DNA of 64,000 bases from Streptomyces angustmyceticus (GCF_019933235.1 NZ_CP082945.1:6609501-6673500); one strand, 5' to 3'. Counted from the first letter of the stretch, positions 16,109 to 24,320 are shown. Notes: generated from the letters alone by a model not told the origin. Numbers and translations: made by a program.

Positions 16109-17122
16109 ATGACCACCGCACTCCTCGCCCGCCTGGCCGCCCTCTCCGCGTCCCTGGACGGGCCGGACGCCCCGGCCGCCGCCCCCGAGGTGCTCGCCGA
16201 CCGCCCCGACGGCACCGTCGTCCGCAGCGGTCCCACCGTCGCCAAGGCGCACGCCCCCGACGCCGACCCCGAGGCCCTGGCCGCCCGGCTCCGGATCGCC
16301 GCCCACCCCCTCCTGCGCGGCATCCTGCTGCCTCCGCTCCCGGTCACCGCCCCCGACGGCCTCCTCGCCCTCGCCGACGACGGCCGCGCCCTCACCCGCT
16401 GGCCCTACGGCGGCCCGGTCCCGCCCGACGACCCGGACGCGGTGCCCTGGGAGGACGCCGCCCGCCTGCTGTCCCGCCTGCACGCCGTCGACCCGCGCCA
16501 ACTGCCCGGCCCCGTACCGCCGATGCGCGGCCCCGCCAAGGCCGCCCGCGCCCTGGCCCGTCTGCGCGCCGCCCTGGCCCCCGCCGGCGGCCCGCCGTCC
16601 GCACCCCGGCCCGGCACCGGACCGCTGCCCGCGGCGGCAGCCGCCGTCGAGCGGGCCTGGGCCCTGCTGCCGCTCTGGGCCCGGGACGCCGCCCCACCGC
16701 CGCACACCGCCACCCTCTGCCACGGCGACCTGCACCTGGGCCAGCTCGTCCGCCACCCGGCCGCCGGCGGCCCCTGGCTCCTCATCGACATCGACGACCT
16801 CGGCACGGGCTGCGCCGCCTGGGACCTGGCCCGCCCCGCCGCATGGTTCGCCACCGGCCTGCTCGCCCCGGACCTCTGGACCCGCTTCCTCGCCGCCTAC
16901 CGCGCCGCCGGCGGCCCCGCCGTCCGGCCCTCCGGCGACCCCTGGCCCGAGCTGGAGGTCCCGGCCCGCGCCCTGACCGTGCAGACCGCCGCGCTCGCCG
17001 TCGCCAAGGCCGCCACCGCCGGGCGGCCGCTGGACGAGGTCGAGGAGGCGGTCGTCGGCGCCTGCGCCCGGATGACGTCCCTGCCGGACCAGTTGGCGCC
17101 CGCCCGCCCGGACGTAGGGTGA
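16109..17122 (+). CDS. aminoglycoside phosphotransferase-fold protein
   Basis: A 337-residue protein of the APH/choline-kinase fold. The catalytic Brenner motif is at about residues 205-212 (CHGDLHLGQL) and the metal-binding DFG-equivalent is LIDIDDLGTG, followed by the typical WDLARPAAWFATGL. The N-terminal lobe has a short strand with VAKAH in place of a clear ATP-binding Lys. The real substrate is more likely a small hydroxyl metabolite than an antibiotic, since such proteins are common in Streptomyces housekeeping regions. ATG 16109 follows GGGGGA. It sits in the same direction as, and 73 bases before, the zinc-ribbon gene. Confidence 0.82.
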   Translation: MTTALLARLAALSASLDGPDAPAAAPEVLADRPDGTVVRSGPTVAKAHAPDADPEALAARLRIAAHPLLRGILLPPLPVTAPDGLLALADDGRALTRWPYGGPVPPDDPDAVPWEDAARLLSRLHAVDPRQLPGPVPPMRGPAKAARALARLRAALAPAGGPPSAPRPGTGPLPAAAAAVERAWALLPLWARDAAPPPHTATLCHGDLHLGQLVRHPAAGGPWLLIDIDDLGTGCAAWDLARPAAWFATGLLAPDLWTRFLAAYRAAGGPAVRPSGDPWPELEVPARALTVQTAALAVAKAATAGRPLDEVEEAVVGACARMTSLPDQLAPARPDVG

Positions 17123-17195
17123 ACCCCTCGCCGCCGGGAGGCCGTTCCGGCGGCGCCCCGCCGCACCGTGACGGACGACAGGAGCTGAGCCGACG

Positions 17196-17474
17196 ATGCA
17201 GTGCCCCAAGTGCCATGCGCCGATGCACACCTACCAACGCAACGGCGTCCAGATAGAACAGTGCGCCGGCTGCCGGGGGATCTTCCTGGACTACGGGGAG
17301 CTGGAGGCGCTGACCCGTCTCGAGTCGCAGTGGTCCCAGCAGGCTCCGCCGCCCGCCCCGCAGGCATACCCCGCCGCCCCCGCCTGGGGAGCCCCGCACC
17401 AGGGCCACCACGGCCACCATGGGCACCACGGTCATCACCACCGCGGCTTCGGCCACATGCTCTTCTCGTCCTGA
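17196..17474 (+). CDS. zf-TFIIB-type zinc-ribbon protein with His-rich tail
   Basis: A 92-residue protein. Residues 1-45 carry two CxxC pairs (CPKC at 3-6 and CAGC at 23-26) in the arrangement of the small bacterial zf-TFIIB family (MQCPKCHAPM...QIEQCAGCRGIFLDYGELE). The remainder is Pro/Gln/Ala-rich and then strongly His-rich (HHGHHGHHGHHHRGF), a segment likely to bind Zn, Ni or Co. DNA or protein binding is plausible, but the function is unknown. ATG 17196 is 10 bases after GGAG. It is the last gene before the convergent tRNA operon. Confidence 0.85.
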   Translation: MQCPKCHAPMHTYQRNGVQIEQCAGCRGIFLDYGELEALTRLESQWSQQAPPPAPQAYPAAPAWGAPHQGHHGHHGHHGHHHRGFGHMLFSS

Positions 17475-17549
17475 CGGCGCGCGTCCCGGACAACGACCGG
17501 GACAACGACCGAGGGCCGGAGCGATCGCTCCGGCCCCCGGTACCAGGTG

Positions 17550-17621
17550 TGGACGATACTGGGATTGAACCAGTGACCTCTTCCGTGTCAGGGAAGCGCT
17601 CTCCCGCTGAGCTAATCGTCC
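17550..17621 (-). tRNA. tRNA-Val (GAC), distal copy
   Basis: A full cloverleaf on the minus strand: acceptor GGACGAT/ATCGTCC, D-arm GCTC..GAGC, anticodon stem CTTCC/GGAAG around the loop CTGACAC (anticodon GAC) and T-arm with GGTTCAATCCC. Discriminator A, no encoded CCA. Last of five tRNA genes in the operon. Confidence 0.96.
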
Positions 17622-17655
17622 TCGGGACCGCGGATCACAAAGATCAGCGGCTGCG

Positions 17656-17727
17656 TGCGCGATACTGGGATTGAACCAGTGACCTCTTCCGTGTCAGGGA
17701 AGCGCTCTCCCGCTGAGCTAATCGCGC
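17656..17727 (-). tRNA. tRNA-Val (GAC), middle copy with different acceptor stem
   Basis: The body is identical to its two neighbours (anticodon loop CTGACAC, GAC) but the acceptor stem is GCGCGAT/ATCGCGC instead of GGACGAT/ATCGTCC, with compensating changes on both sides. Pairing is therefore intact and the gene looks functional. Confidence 0.96.
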
Positions 17728-17758
17728 GGGTCGGACACCCCGTTTCCGGGGGATCCAG

Positions 17759-17830
17759 TGGACGATACTGGGATTGAACCAGTGACCTCTTCCGTGTCAG
17801 GGAAGCGCTCTCCCGCTGAGCTAATCGTCC
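17759..17830 (-). tRNA. tRNA-Val (GAC), proximal copy
   Basis: Same sequence as the copy at 17550. It reads valine codons GUC/GUU. It lies two bases from the tRNA-Cys gene, so it must be cut from a common precursor. Confidence 0.96.
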
Positions 17831-17831
17831 T

Positions 17832-17905
17832 TGGAGGTGGAGACGGGATTTGAACCCGTGTAGACGGCTTTGCAGGCCGTTGCCTCGCCTCTCGGCCACT
17901 CCACC
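17832..17905 (-). tRNA. tRNA-Cys (GCA) with encoded CCA
   Basis: Acceptor GGTGGAG/CTCCACC, anticodon stem ACGGC/GCCGT around CTGCAAA (anticodon GCA), T-arm GGGTTCAAATCCC. The discriminator is U73, the main identity base for cysteine. The 3' CCA is encoded, unlike in the neighbouring tRNAs. Confidence 0.96.
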
Positions 17906-17940
17906 AGGAGTGAGGGGGTTCGGGAAGATCCCCCACATCG

Positions 17941-18013
<73 letters not shown>

Positions 18014-18086
18014 AGGTGTCTCTCCCAGACTACGTCCGGGAGCTACGTGTCCTCCGGGGCGCTTGTGCGTCCCGGCGACGTGTTGA

Positions 18087-18114
18087 ACTCTAGCGGATTC
18101 CGGGGCCAGTACAA
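18087..18114 (-). promoter_or_regulatory. promoter of the tRNA-Gly/Cys/Val operon
   Basis: On the minus strand TTGTAC (18114-18109) and TAGAGT (18092-18087) are spaced by 16 bp, a good match to the actinomycete housekeeping sigma consensus. It lies ~75 bases before tRNA-Gly. No other promoter is evident for the five tRNAs. Confidence 0.7.
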
Positions 18115-18177
18115 AAACGCGTTTGTGCAGCGTGCTGCGCTGGTCGCTCGGCACAGGCAGGGTCGGGGCCGCCGCCA

Positions 18178-18183
18178 TAGACT
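18178..18183 (+). promoter_or_regulatory. -10 box of pabB; start appears leaderless
   Basis: TAGACT ends 7 bases before the GTG at 18191, so transcription should begin at or next to the start codon. There is no ribosome site, which supports a leaderless message and fixes this start. The -35 is not obvious. Confidence 0.6.
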
Positions 18184-18190
18184 CGCTGAC

Positions 18191-19258
18191 GTGCACGACT
18201 TCGCTCCGATGGCACGCTTCGGCGGCCTGATAGCCACCGACCTGCTGGACGTGACCAGCGATCCCGCGGCCCTGGACTCCACGGGCTGGTGGGCCGTGGC
18301 CGCCGATTTCGAGGGCAAGGTGGTCTGCGCCCGCTTCGGCGACGTACGGCCCGCCACCGCGGCGGACGCTCCCGCCCCCGACGGCTGGCGCGGCCCCGTG
18401 CCCGGCGCCTGGACCAGCTCCCTGGACCGCGACGCCTATACCGGCGGCGTGCGGCGCGTCCGTGAACACATCGCGGCCGGCGACGTCTACCAGGTGAACC
18501 TCTGCCGGGTGCTGACCGCGCCGCTGCCCGACCCCGGCCGCGCCGACGTGGACGCCCTGTCCGCGGTGCTGGCCCGGGGCAATCCGGCGCCGCACGCCGG
18601 CACGATCCGGCTGCCCGGCCACGGCGTGGAGATCGCCAGTGCCTCGCCGGAGCTGTATCTGCGGCGCGCGGACCGCACCGTCGCGTCCGGTCCCATCAAG
18701 GGCACCGGCCGGACCGCGGCGGACCTCTCGGCGAAGGACCGGGCGGAGAACGTGATGATCGTGGACCTGGTCCGCAACGACCTCGGCCGGGTCTGCGCCA
18801 CCGGCACGGTCACCGTCCCGGCACTGTGCGCCGTCGAGGAACACCCCGGCCTGGTCCACCTCGTCTCCACCGTGTGCGGGGAACTGGACGGGGCGAACGA
18901 GAAGACCGCCTGGGCGGACCTGCTGGACGCCACCTTCCCGCCCGGGTCGGTCACCGGTGCCCCCAAGTCCAGCGCGCTGCGGATCATCGGCGAGCTGGAG
19001 ACCGCGCCCCGCGGCCCGTACTGCGGAGGCATCGGCTGGGTCGACGCGGACCGCCGCACCGGCGAGCTCGCGGTCGGCATCCGTACGTTCTGGATCGACC
19101 GCACTCCGCCCGCCGGCCCCGTGCTCCGTTTCGGCGCCGGTGCCGGGATCATCTGGGACTCCGATCCGGAGCGGGAGTGGGCCGAGACCGAGTTGAAGGC
19201 GCGCAGGCTGCTCGCGGTAGCGTCGGGCCTGCACGAGGCGACTGGAGGTACACGATGA
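18191..19258 (+). CDS. pabB: aminodeoxychorismate synthase component I (PabB-like)
   Basis: A 355-residue chorismate-binding enzyme that, with a PabA glutaminase encoded elsewhere, converts chorismate to 4-amino-4-deoxychorismate for folate. Diagnostic segments are AGDVYQVNLCRVL, ASASPELYLRR, GPIKGTGRTAADLSAKDRAE, IVDLVRNDLGRVC and PPGSVTGAPKSSALRIIGELE. The PIKGT form separates PabB from anthranilate synthases' equivalents less cleanly than phylogeny would, but coupling to an aminotransferase class IV gene makes PabB the best call. It starts at GTG 18191 (leaderless; ATG 18209 is the alternative). Its TGA overlaps the pabC ATG as ATGA. Confidence 0.88.
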   Translation: MHDFAPMARFGGLIATDLLDVTSDPAALDSTGWWAVAADFEGKVVCARFGDVRPATAADAPAPDGWRGPVPGAWTSSLDRDAYTGGVRRVREHIAAGDVYQVNLCRVLTAPLPDPGRADVDALSAVLARGNPAPHAGTIRLPGHGVEIASASPELYLRRADRTVASGPIKGTGRTAADLSAKDRAENVMIVDLVRNDLGRVCATGTVTVPALCAVEEHPGLVHLVSTVCGELDGANEKTAWADLLDATFPPGSVTGAPKSSALRIIGELETAPRGPYCGGIGWVDADRRTGELAVGIRTFWIDRTPPAGPVLRFGAGAGIIWDSDPEREWAETELKARRLLAVASGLHEATGGTR

Positions 19259-20079
19259 AGATCTGGCTCAACGGAGGCCTGCAGGACGCCGAGGGCGCCC
19301 GGGTCTCGGTCTTCGACCACGGCCTGACGGTCGGCGACGGAGTCTTCGAAACCATCAAGGCCGAGCACGGCCGTGCCTTCGCCCTCACCCGCCACCTGGA
19401 GCGCCTGACCACCTCCGCGCGCGGCCTGGGCCTGCCCGACCCCGACCTCGACGAGGTGCGGCGCGGCTGCGCGGCGGTCCTCGACGCCAACCCGATGGCC
19501 CTGGGCCGGCTGCGGCTCACCTACACCGGCGGCGTCTCCCCGCTCGGCTCGGACCGCGGCGACGCCGGCCCCACGCTGGTCATCGCCCTCTCCGAGACCC
19601 AGCGCCGCCCCGATGCCACCGCCGCCGTCACCGTCCCGTGGACCCGCAACGAGCGCGGCGCCCTCGCCGGTCTGAAGACCACGTCCTACGGCGAGAACGT
19701 CGTCGCGCTGGCCCGTGCCCGTGAACGGGACGCCTCCGAGGCGCTGTTCGCCAACACGGTCGGCGCGCTCTGCGAGGGCACCGGCTCCAACGTCTTCGTC
19801 GTCCTGGACGGCGAACTGCACACGCCGCCGCTGCACTCCGGTTGCCTGGCGGGCATCACCCGTGCCCTGACCGTCGCCTGGGCCGGCGCCAAGGAGACCG
19901 ACCTGCCGCTGGACGCCCTGGAGCGGGCCGAGGAGATCTTCCTGACCTCCACCCTGCGCGACGTCCAGGCCGTGACCCGCATCGACGACCGCCAACTCGG
20001 CGACGGCCCCGGCCCGGTGACCGCGGAAGCCATGCGGATCTTCGACGAGCAGTCCGCCGCCGACTTCGATCCGCGGTGA
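19255..20079 (+). CDS. pabC: aminodeoxychorismate lyase (aminotransferase class IV, PabC-like)
   Basis: A 274-residue PLP enzyme of fold type IV that removes pyruvate from aminodeoxychorismate to give p-aminobenzoate. Family features are VFDHGLTVGDGVFETIKA near the N-terminus, the probable PLP lysine in GLKTTSYGENVVALARA, EALFANTVGALCEGTGSNVFVV and the C-terminal AEEIFLTSTLRDVQAV. It starts at ATG 19255, overlapping the pabB stop by four bases and preceded by GGAGG, so the pair is one translationally coupled operon. A branched-chain or D-amino-acid aminotransferase is the alternative within the fold, made less likely by the neighbour. Confidence 0.87.
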   Translation: MKIWLNGGLQDAEGARVSVFDHGLTVGDGVFETIKAEHGRAFALTRHLERLTTSARGLGLPDPDLDEVRRGCAAVLDANPMALGRLRLTYTGGVSPLGSDRGDAGPTLVIALSETQRRPDATAAVTVPWTRNERGALAGLKTTSYGENVVALARARERDASEALFANTVGALCEGTGSNVFVVLDGELHTPPLHSGCLAGITRALTVAWAGAKETDLPLDALERAEEIFLTSTLRDVQAVTRIDDRQLGDGPGPVTAEAMRIFDEQSAADFDPR

Positions 20080-20114
20080 TGACGGGCCCGCGCGCGGGCG
20101 AGTAGAAAGTCCTC

Positions 20115-20945
20115 GTGACCACTACGCTGCGCCCCGCGGGACCCGAAGAGCGACACGACGACGGGCGCCGCGCCCGCCCGTACGACATCTGCGTCAACAG
20201 CCGCCGGGTCGGCGGGATCCGGCTGACGACGGACGCCCGGTTCGGCCCGGCCGCGGGCCGGATCGCGGAGCTGACCGTCGAGGCGCCGGACCGGCACCGC
20301 GGCCGCGCCACGGTCGCCGCGCTCGCCGCCGAGGAAGTGCTGCGCGGCTGGGGCTGCCGGCAGATCGAGGTGACCGTTCCCGCCGGCGCGGAGGCCGCCG
20401 CCCGGCTCGCCGCGGCGCTGGGCTACACCGAGCGCAGCCGCACGATGAGCAAGCCTCTCGCCGGCCCGCCCCGGCTGCCCGAGGGCAGCGGCGACCGTGC
20501 CCTGAGCGAGGCGGAGTACCCCGCCTGGCGGGAGGCCGCGCTCGCCGAGCACCTCCGCACGCAGCTGGGCCAGGGCATGCCGCGCGCCCGCGCCGAGGAG
20601 CTCTCTGCCGCGGGCCATCGGGCCCTGCTTCCGGACGGCCCGGACACGCCCGACCAGGCGCTGCGCGTCCTGACGCACCGCGGCGCGGACGTCGGCAGCA
20701 TCTGGGTCGCCCTGCGGATGCCGGAGCAGCCGGGCGGCTACGTCGTCGATGTGCGGGTCGCGCCCGCCCACCGCGGGCAGGGCCACGGCCGCACCCTGAT
20801 GCTGGTCGCCGAGCGCGAGAGCCTCGCCGCCGGCCACACCACCCTCGGCCTGAACGTCTACGCGGACAACGCCCCGGCCCTCGGCCTCTACACCTCGCTG
20901 GGCTACCGGCCCACCGGCCACCAGCTGTGGAAGCCGATCCTGTAG
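20115..20945 (+). CDS. tandem GNAT acetyltransferase
   Basis: A 276-residue protein with two GNAT-like halves. The first (about 25-110) has RIAELTVEAPDRHRGRATVAALAAEEVL but little of the usual C-terminal motif. The second (about 200-275) is canonical, with VVDVRVAPAHRGQGHGRTLMLVAERESLAAGHTTL split over the acetyl-CoA loop (RGQGHG) and ending LNVYADNAPALGLYTSLGY. The duplicated organisation resembles mycothiol synthase (MshD) and related tandem proteins, but overall similarity looks weak and I do not name a substrate. The start is GTG 20115 after a weak GAAAG. It lies 35 bases downstream of pabC and may be transcribed with it. Confidence 0.82.
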   Translation: MTTTLRPAGPEERHDDGRRARPYDICVNSRRVGGIRLTTDARFGPAAGRIAELTVEAPDRHRGRATVAALAAEEVLRGWGCRQIEVTVPAGAEAAARLAAALGYTERSRTMSKPLAGPPRLPEGSGDRALSEAEYPAWREAALAEHLRTQLGQGMPRARAEELSAAGHRALLPDGPDTPDQALRVLTHRGADVGSIWVALRMPEQPGGYVVDVRVAPAHRGQGHGRTLMLVAERESLAAGHTTLGLNVYADNAPALGLYTSLGYRPTGHQLWKPIL

Positions 20946-20994
20946 CCCCGGCCGTGCGGCCCGGCTCGCTCCCGCCCGGTTCGGTCTGCCCGCC

Positions 20995-21522
20995 TCAGTC
21001 CTGGTCGGCGAGCAGCCGGTCGGCGATCTCCTCGATACGGGCCCGCAGCCCCTCCCGGCTCGTGCCGCCGTCCAGCCGCTCGCCGCCGATCACATACGTC
21101 GGGGTCCCGGTCACCCCGATCGCCTTGCCCTCGGCCTGGTCCGCGTCGACGATCAGCAGGTGCCGCCCGTCGATCAGCGCGGTGTCCAGCTCCTCGGCGT
21201 CCAGCCCCAGCTCGCCGGCGACCTCCAGCAGCAGCTTCTCGCCGCGCGCGCCGAGTTCCCCGCTGCGGGCCAGCACCGCCTCGATGTACGGCCAGCCCTG
21301 CCCCTGCTCGATGGCCTCCTCGGCGGCCTGCGCGGCGACGTAGGCGTGCTTGTGCTTGGGGAGCGGGAAGTGGCGCAGGCGGATGTCCAGCCGGTCGCCG
21401 TAGCGCGCCCGCAGCGCCCTGAGGTCCGCCAGGGCGGCATGGCAGTCCGGGCACTGCAGTTCGCACCACACGTCCAGAACGGGGCGGTCGGGACGGGCGG
21501 CGGAGGTGGTGGCGTCGTTCAT
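20995..21522 (-). CDS. DsbA/FrnE-like thioredoxin-fold protein
   Basis: A 175-residue thiol-disulfide-type protein. The active-site motif CPDC is at about residues 24-27 (CELQCPDCHAAL), followed by the DsbA-type helical insertion (LPKHKHAYVAAQAAEEA...) and a cis-Pro loop (GVTGTPTYVIGGERLDG). No signal peptide is visible, so it is probably cytoplasmic, like FrnE-type DsbA proteins of actinomycetes. ATG 21522 has only a modest ribosome site (GGAAG). Redox chaperone or oxidoreductase activity is inferred from fold. It is convergent with the tandem GNAT gene. Confidence 0.85.
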   Translation of the reverse strand: MNDATTSAARPDRPVLDVWCELQCPDCHAALADLRALRARYGDRLDIRLRHFPLPKHKHAYVAAQAAEEAIEQGQGWPYIEAVLARSGELGARGEKLLLEVAGELGLDAEELDTALIDGRHLLIVDADQAEGKAIGVTGTPTYVIGGERLDGGTSREGLRARIEEIADRLLADQD

Positions 21523-21712
21523 GGGAGCCAGTCTTCCAGCCCACCGCCCGCTCGCGCCCGGAGGTACCCCCGGCCCGGACCACGACCTGCGGAGGAGTAC
21601 GACCCCGAGATGTCCCTGAGCCCGTGCCGGAACATGGCCCGGGCCCGGCCGGACAAGGCAGGATGGAAGGGAGCAGAGCGCCTGCTCGCCCTTCCATCGG
21701 CAGGAGGACCGG

Positions 21713-22162
21713 ATGCTCACCTCGACCGTCTGTGCCGCGGTGTCGGCAGCGGGCCTGGGCATCGCCGCGCTGACGGCGTACCGCAAGCGGTTCCTGGCCG
21801 CGACCCGCATCGCCGCCTTTTCCCTGATTCCCATCGGCCTGGTGATGACGGGTGTCATCGACTGGGTCACCAACATCGTCTTCAAGCCCACGGTCTGGGC
21901 CGGCTTCGGTGTGCTCGCGCTCTCCGCCGTGCTGTTCATGATCAGCAGGGGAGTGGAGCGCCGCAGGGGCGGGATCGGCAGCCGCAAGGAGCGCCGGGCC
22001 GCGACGGCCGGCCGGTCCGAAGCGGTGGCCCCGGCCGCCTCCGCGCCGTCCCTGGGCGCCGGTCAGCAGGCGCCCAAGGGCAAGGCCGCTCAGGGCAAGG
22101 GCGGTGCACCCAAGGATGACTTCTCGGACATCGAAGCGATCCTGAAAAAGCACGGGATCTGA
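21713..22162 (+). CDS. small membrane protein with conserved acidic C-terminus
   Basis: A 149-residue protein. ATG 21713 follows a GGAGG site. Three hydrophobic segments lie at about 5-22, 33-52 (AFSLIPIGLVMTGVIDWVTN) and 60-77 (WAGFGVLALSAVLFMI). After a basic stretch (RRRGGIGSRKERR) comes an Ala/Gly/Lys-rich linker and a distinct ending DDFSDIEAILKKHGI. That ending looks like a conserved peptide rather than linker and may be an interaction site. The function is unknown. Confidence 0.75.
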   Translation: MLTSTVCAAVSAAGLGIAALTAYRKRFLAATRIAAFSLIPIGLVMTGVIDWVTNIVFKPTVWAGFGVLALSAVLFMISRGVERRRGGIGSRKERRAATAGRSEAVAPAASAPSLGAGQQAPKGKAAQGKGGAPKDDFSDIEAILKKHGI

Positions 22163-22230
22163 TGAACTACCGCTGCTGAGGCGCTGATCGGACGCACGGA
22201 GCCGATCGGCTGGGTCATGATGCGCGCGAG

Positions 22231-22386
22231 ATGAACGATGAGTGCGCCCTCGCCCAAGACGACGCCCCGTCCCCCGAACCCCGCGGTTGCCTGTTCGCGC
22301 TGTCCCAGCCGCCGCTGATGCTCTTCCTCGCCGTCATCGGCTTCCTGCTCCTCCTCGGGGCGGTGCACGACCTCTTCCTCCTGTGA
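22231..22386 (+). CDS. 51-residue single-span membrane protein
   Basis: A short frame from ATG 22231 to TGA 22384-22386. The N-terminal ~25 residues are polar and acidic with two Cys. Residues ~29-50 form one hydrophobic helix (LMLFLAVIGFLLLLGAVHDL). The ribosome site is weak. It lies 68 bases after the previous membrane-protein gene on the same strand and is followed by a small hairpin. The clean hydrophobic pattern argues for a real gene. No family is known to me. Confidence 0.5.
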   Translation: MNDECALAQDDAPSPEPRGCLFALSQPPLMLFLAVIGFLLLLGAVHDLFLL

Positions 22387-22409
22387 GGCCGCCCGCTGCC
22401 GCCGCTGTG

Positions 22410-22428
22410 CGCCCCGCGCGCCGGGGCG
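22410..22428. terminator. small hairpin between convergent genes
   Basis: CGCCCCG (22410-22416) pairs with CGGGGCG (22422-22428) around a 5-base loop, just past the 51-residue gene and before the stop of the CGNR gene on the other strand. It is weak but well placed. Confidence 0.4.
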
Positions 22429-22433
22429 GGAGC

Positions 22434-23000
22434 TCAGCCCGCCGACGCCTCCCGCCGCCGGGCCCGGTAGGCCGCGACGTGCAGCCGGTTCCCGCAGGTG
22501 CGGCTGTCGCAGTAGCGCCGCGAGCGGTTGCGCGAGAGGTCGACGAAGGCGTGCCGGCAGTCCGGCGCCTCGCAGCGCCGCAGCCGTTCGCGCTCCCCGG
22601 CGACGAGGATGAAGGCCAGCGCCATCCCGCCGTCCGCGGCCAGATGCTCGGCGACCGACGCGCCCGGCGCGAAGTAGTGGACGTGCCAGTCGTACCCGTC
22701 GTGATCGGTCAGCTGCGGTGTGGTGCCCGCCGAGGCGACCAGCGAGTTCAGCTGTTCGGCCGCGCCGCGGTCGTCCGCCGCCGCGAAGATCTGCGCGAAC
22801 CGGGCGCGGACCGACCGTACGGCCGCCAGGTCGCCCGCGCCGAGCGCCCCCACGTCGCTGACGTCATGACGCCGGACGAAGCCCTCGAGGGCCGGGAGGT
22901 CGGTCAGGCTGTCCGGTGCCCCGGGCGCGTCGCCCTCCGGAGCGGTGTTCAGCAGGTCGACCACCGCGTCCAGTGCGCACCGGGTGTCATGGCTGATCAT
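22434..23000 (-). CDS. CGNR zinc-finger / ABATE-domain regulator
   Basis: A 188-residue protein with the two-part structure of the actinobacterial CGNR family: an N-terminal alpha-helical, stress-associated (ABATE-type) domain at about residues 1-130 and a C-terminal zinc finger at about 140-185. The four Cys are visible in RCEAPDCRHAF and RRYCDSRTCGNRLHV, with the name-giving CGNR. Such proteins are thought to bind DNA. No target is known here. ATG 23000 follows AGGGAG on the minus strand; a GTG 3 bases upstream is an alternative. A 230-base gap with no gene separates it from ssgB. Confidence 0.88.
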   Translation of the reverse strand: MISHDTRCALDAVVDLLNTAPEGDAPGAPDSLTDLPALEGFVRRHDVSDVGALGAGDLAAVRSVRARFAQIFAAADDRGAAEQLNSLVASAGTTPQLTDHDGYDWHVHYFAPGASVAEHLAADGGMALAFILVAGERERLRRCEAPDCRHAFVDLSRNRSRRYCDSRTCGNRLHVAAYRARRREASAG

Positions 23001-23230
23001 CACGGTTCCGCTCCCTGGCAGGGTGGGGCCGGACGGGTCCCGTCCCCGGTGTCGTTGCCGAATGGTCGCCGACTCTGGCGCCCGGAACAAGCTTCAGCGC
23101 CGACTCCGCGGTGGGTCCGCGGCGACGACGCCGAAGTGTGCCGTATGAACTTGTCGGTCCTGCGCCGTCTCCCCGAGTCGGACGGACGCAAGCGTGAGCG
23201 GTTGGGTGCTTTCGGTAACCGGTCTGCGTC

Positions 23231-23644
23231 TCAGCTCTCCGCGAGGATGTGGGAGAGCTCGGTGTCGAGATCAAAGTGCCGGTGCTCCGTACCGGGCGGT
23301 ACGGCGGCATCGGTTCTTTTGAGGAACGACTCGAGAGCCCGCGCGGGCGCCTCGAGCAGGGCCTCGCCCTCCGGTGAGCTCAGGGCGATGCAGACAACGC
23401 CCTGTCCGTGGCTCCGGGACGGCCATACACGGACGTCTCCGGTGCCGGTGGGCCGGTGCAGGCCCTCGGCGAGGAGGTCGCGGGCGAAAACCCATTCGAC
23501 GGTCTCCTCGGCTCCGGTATGGAAGGTGGCATGCACGGCATAAGGATCGGCCGTGTCATACCGCAGGCCCGCGGGTACAGGCAGTGAGGACTCGCTCGAC
23601 ACAACGAGGCGCAGGTGCAGCTCGCAGCTGACCGTGGTGTTCAT
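23231..23644 (-). CDS. ssgB: sporulation protein SsgB
   Basis: A 137-residue SsgA-like protein whose sequence (starting NTTVSCELHLRLVVSSESSL and ending FDLDTELSHILAES) I recognise as SsgB, the most conserved member of the family and close to identical across Streptomyces. In S. coelicolor SsgB positions FtsZ rings at the onset of sporulation septation, working with SsgA. It is cytosolic, acting at the membrane. ATG 23644 has AAAGG 9 bases upstream; a longer frame upstream is not needed. As usual the gene stands alone and is divergent from the PGPGW protein gene across ~190 bases that must carry its developmental promoter. I could not pick out a specific sigma site. Confidence 0.96.
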   Translation of the reverse strand: MNTTVSCELHLRLVVSSESSLPVPAGLRYDTADPYAVHATFHTGAEETVEWVFARDLLAEGLHRPTGTGDVRVWPSRSHGQGVVCIALSSPEGEALLEAPARALESFLKRTDAAVPPGTEHRHFDLDTELSHILAES

Positions 23645-23834
23645 AAGCGCCAGGGCCTTTCGCTCAGTGTGCGCTCGGGGATTCGCACGTCGGCGAAATC
23701 GACATGCCACCTACGGTGCCGTTGTAAACCCCTCTGACGGTTTTGTGTGGCTTCAGGTACCTCTTCCGGCGGATTGCGAGATCGTCCTCGGTGGTAATTC
23801 CGCCGGAGCCGTCCCGTCCGGTAAGTTTGCGGGT

Positions 23835-24266
23835 ATGAATACGCAGAGTAACGGGGGGTCGGGAACGGTGGAGGAGGACGCCGCTCCGGCCGGGCAGCCG
23901 CTCGGTTCGAGAGCGCCGCACTTCATCAAGCGCTCCCGGCCGCTCCACCTGAGCTGGCAGGTCGGAATCTTCGTGGTCGGCCTCGCGGTCGTGGTGGCCG
24001 GCGTGATCATGCTGCCGCTGCCGGGGCCCGGCTGGCTGGTGATCTTCGCGGGCATGGCGATCTGGGCGACGGAGTTCGTCTGGGCCCAACTGGTGCTGCG
24101 CTGGACCAAGCGCAAGGTCACCGAGGCCGCCCAGAAGGCGCTCGACCCCGCGGTGCGGCGGCGCAACATCATCCTGACCGCCATCGGCGTGATGATCATC
24201 GCCGCGGCGCTCGCGGTCTATGTCTGGAAGTTCGGCCTCGCGATGCCGTGGAACGTCTCCGAGTGA
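23835..24266 (+). CDS. PGPGW-motif membrane protein (TIGR02611-like)
   Basis: A 143-residue protein. Two close transmembrane segments surround the family signature: about 43-62 (VGIFVVGLAVVVAGVIMLPL), then LPGPGWLVIFAGMAIWATEF. A third helix lies near the C-terminus (IILTAIGVMIIAAALAVYVW). Between them is an amphipathic basic segment (RWTKRKVTEAAQKALDP). The PGPGW motif defines a family of small membrane proteins of unknown function. ATG 23835 lies after AAGTTTGCGGGT with only a weak ribosome site. The long upstream open frame is not coding. Confidence 0.85.
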   Translation: MNTQSNGGSGTVEEDAAPAGQPLGSRAPHFIKRSRPLHLSWQVGIFVVGLAVVVAGVIMLPLPGPGWLVIFAGMAIWATEFVWAQLVLRWTKRKVTEAAQKALDPAVRRRNIILTAIGVMIIAAALAVYVWKFGLAMPWNVSE

Positions 24267-24320
24267 CCCCGCGGTGGTCAGAAGTGCCCGCCGACGTGGG
24301 GTAATGTTGTCGGTGCGCCC

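Noticed and set aside
16109..17122. Aminoglycoside resistance gene
   Set aside because: Only the general APH fold is visible. There is no resistance-type sequence, and the neighbours are housekeeping, so no resistance claim is made.
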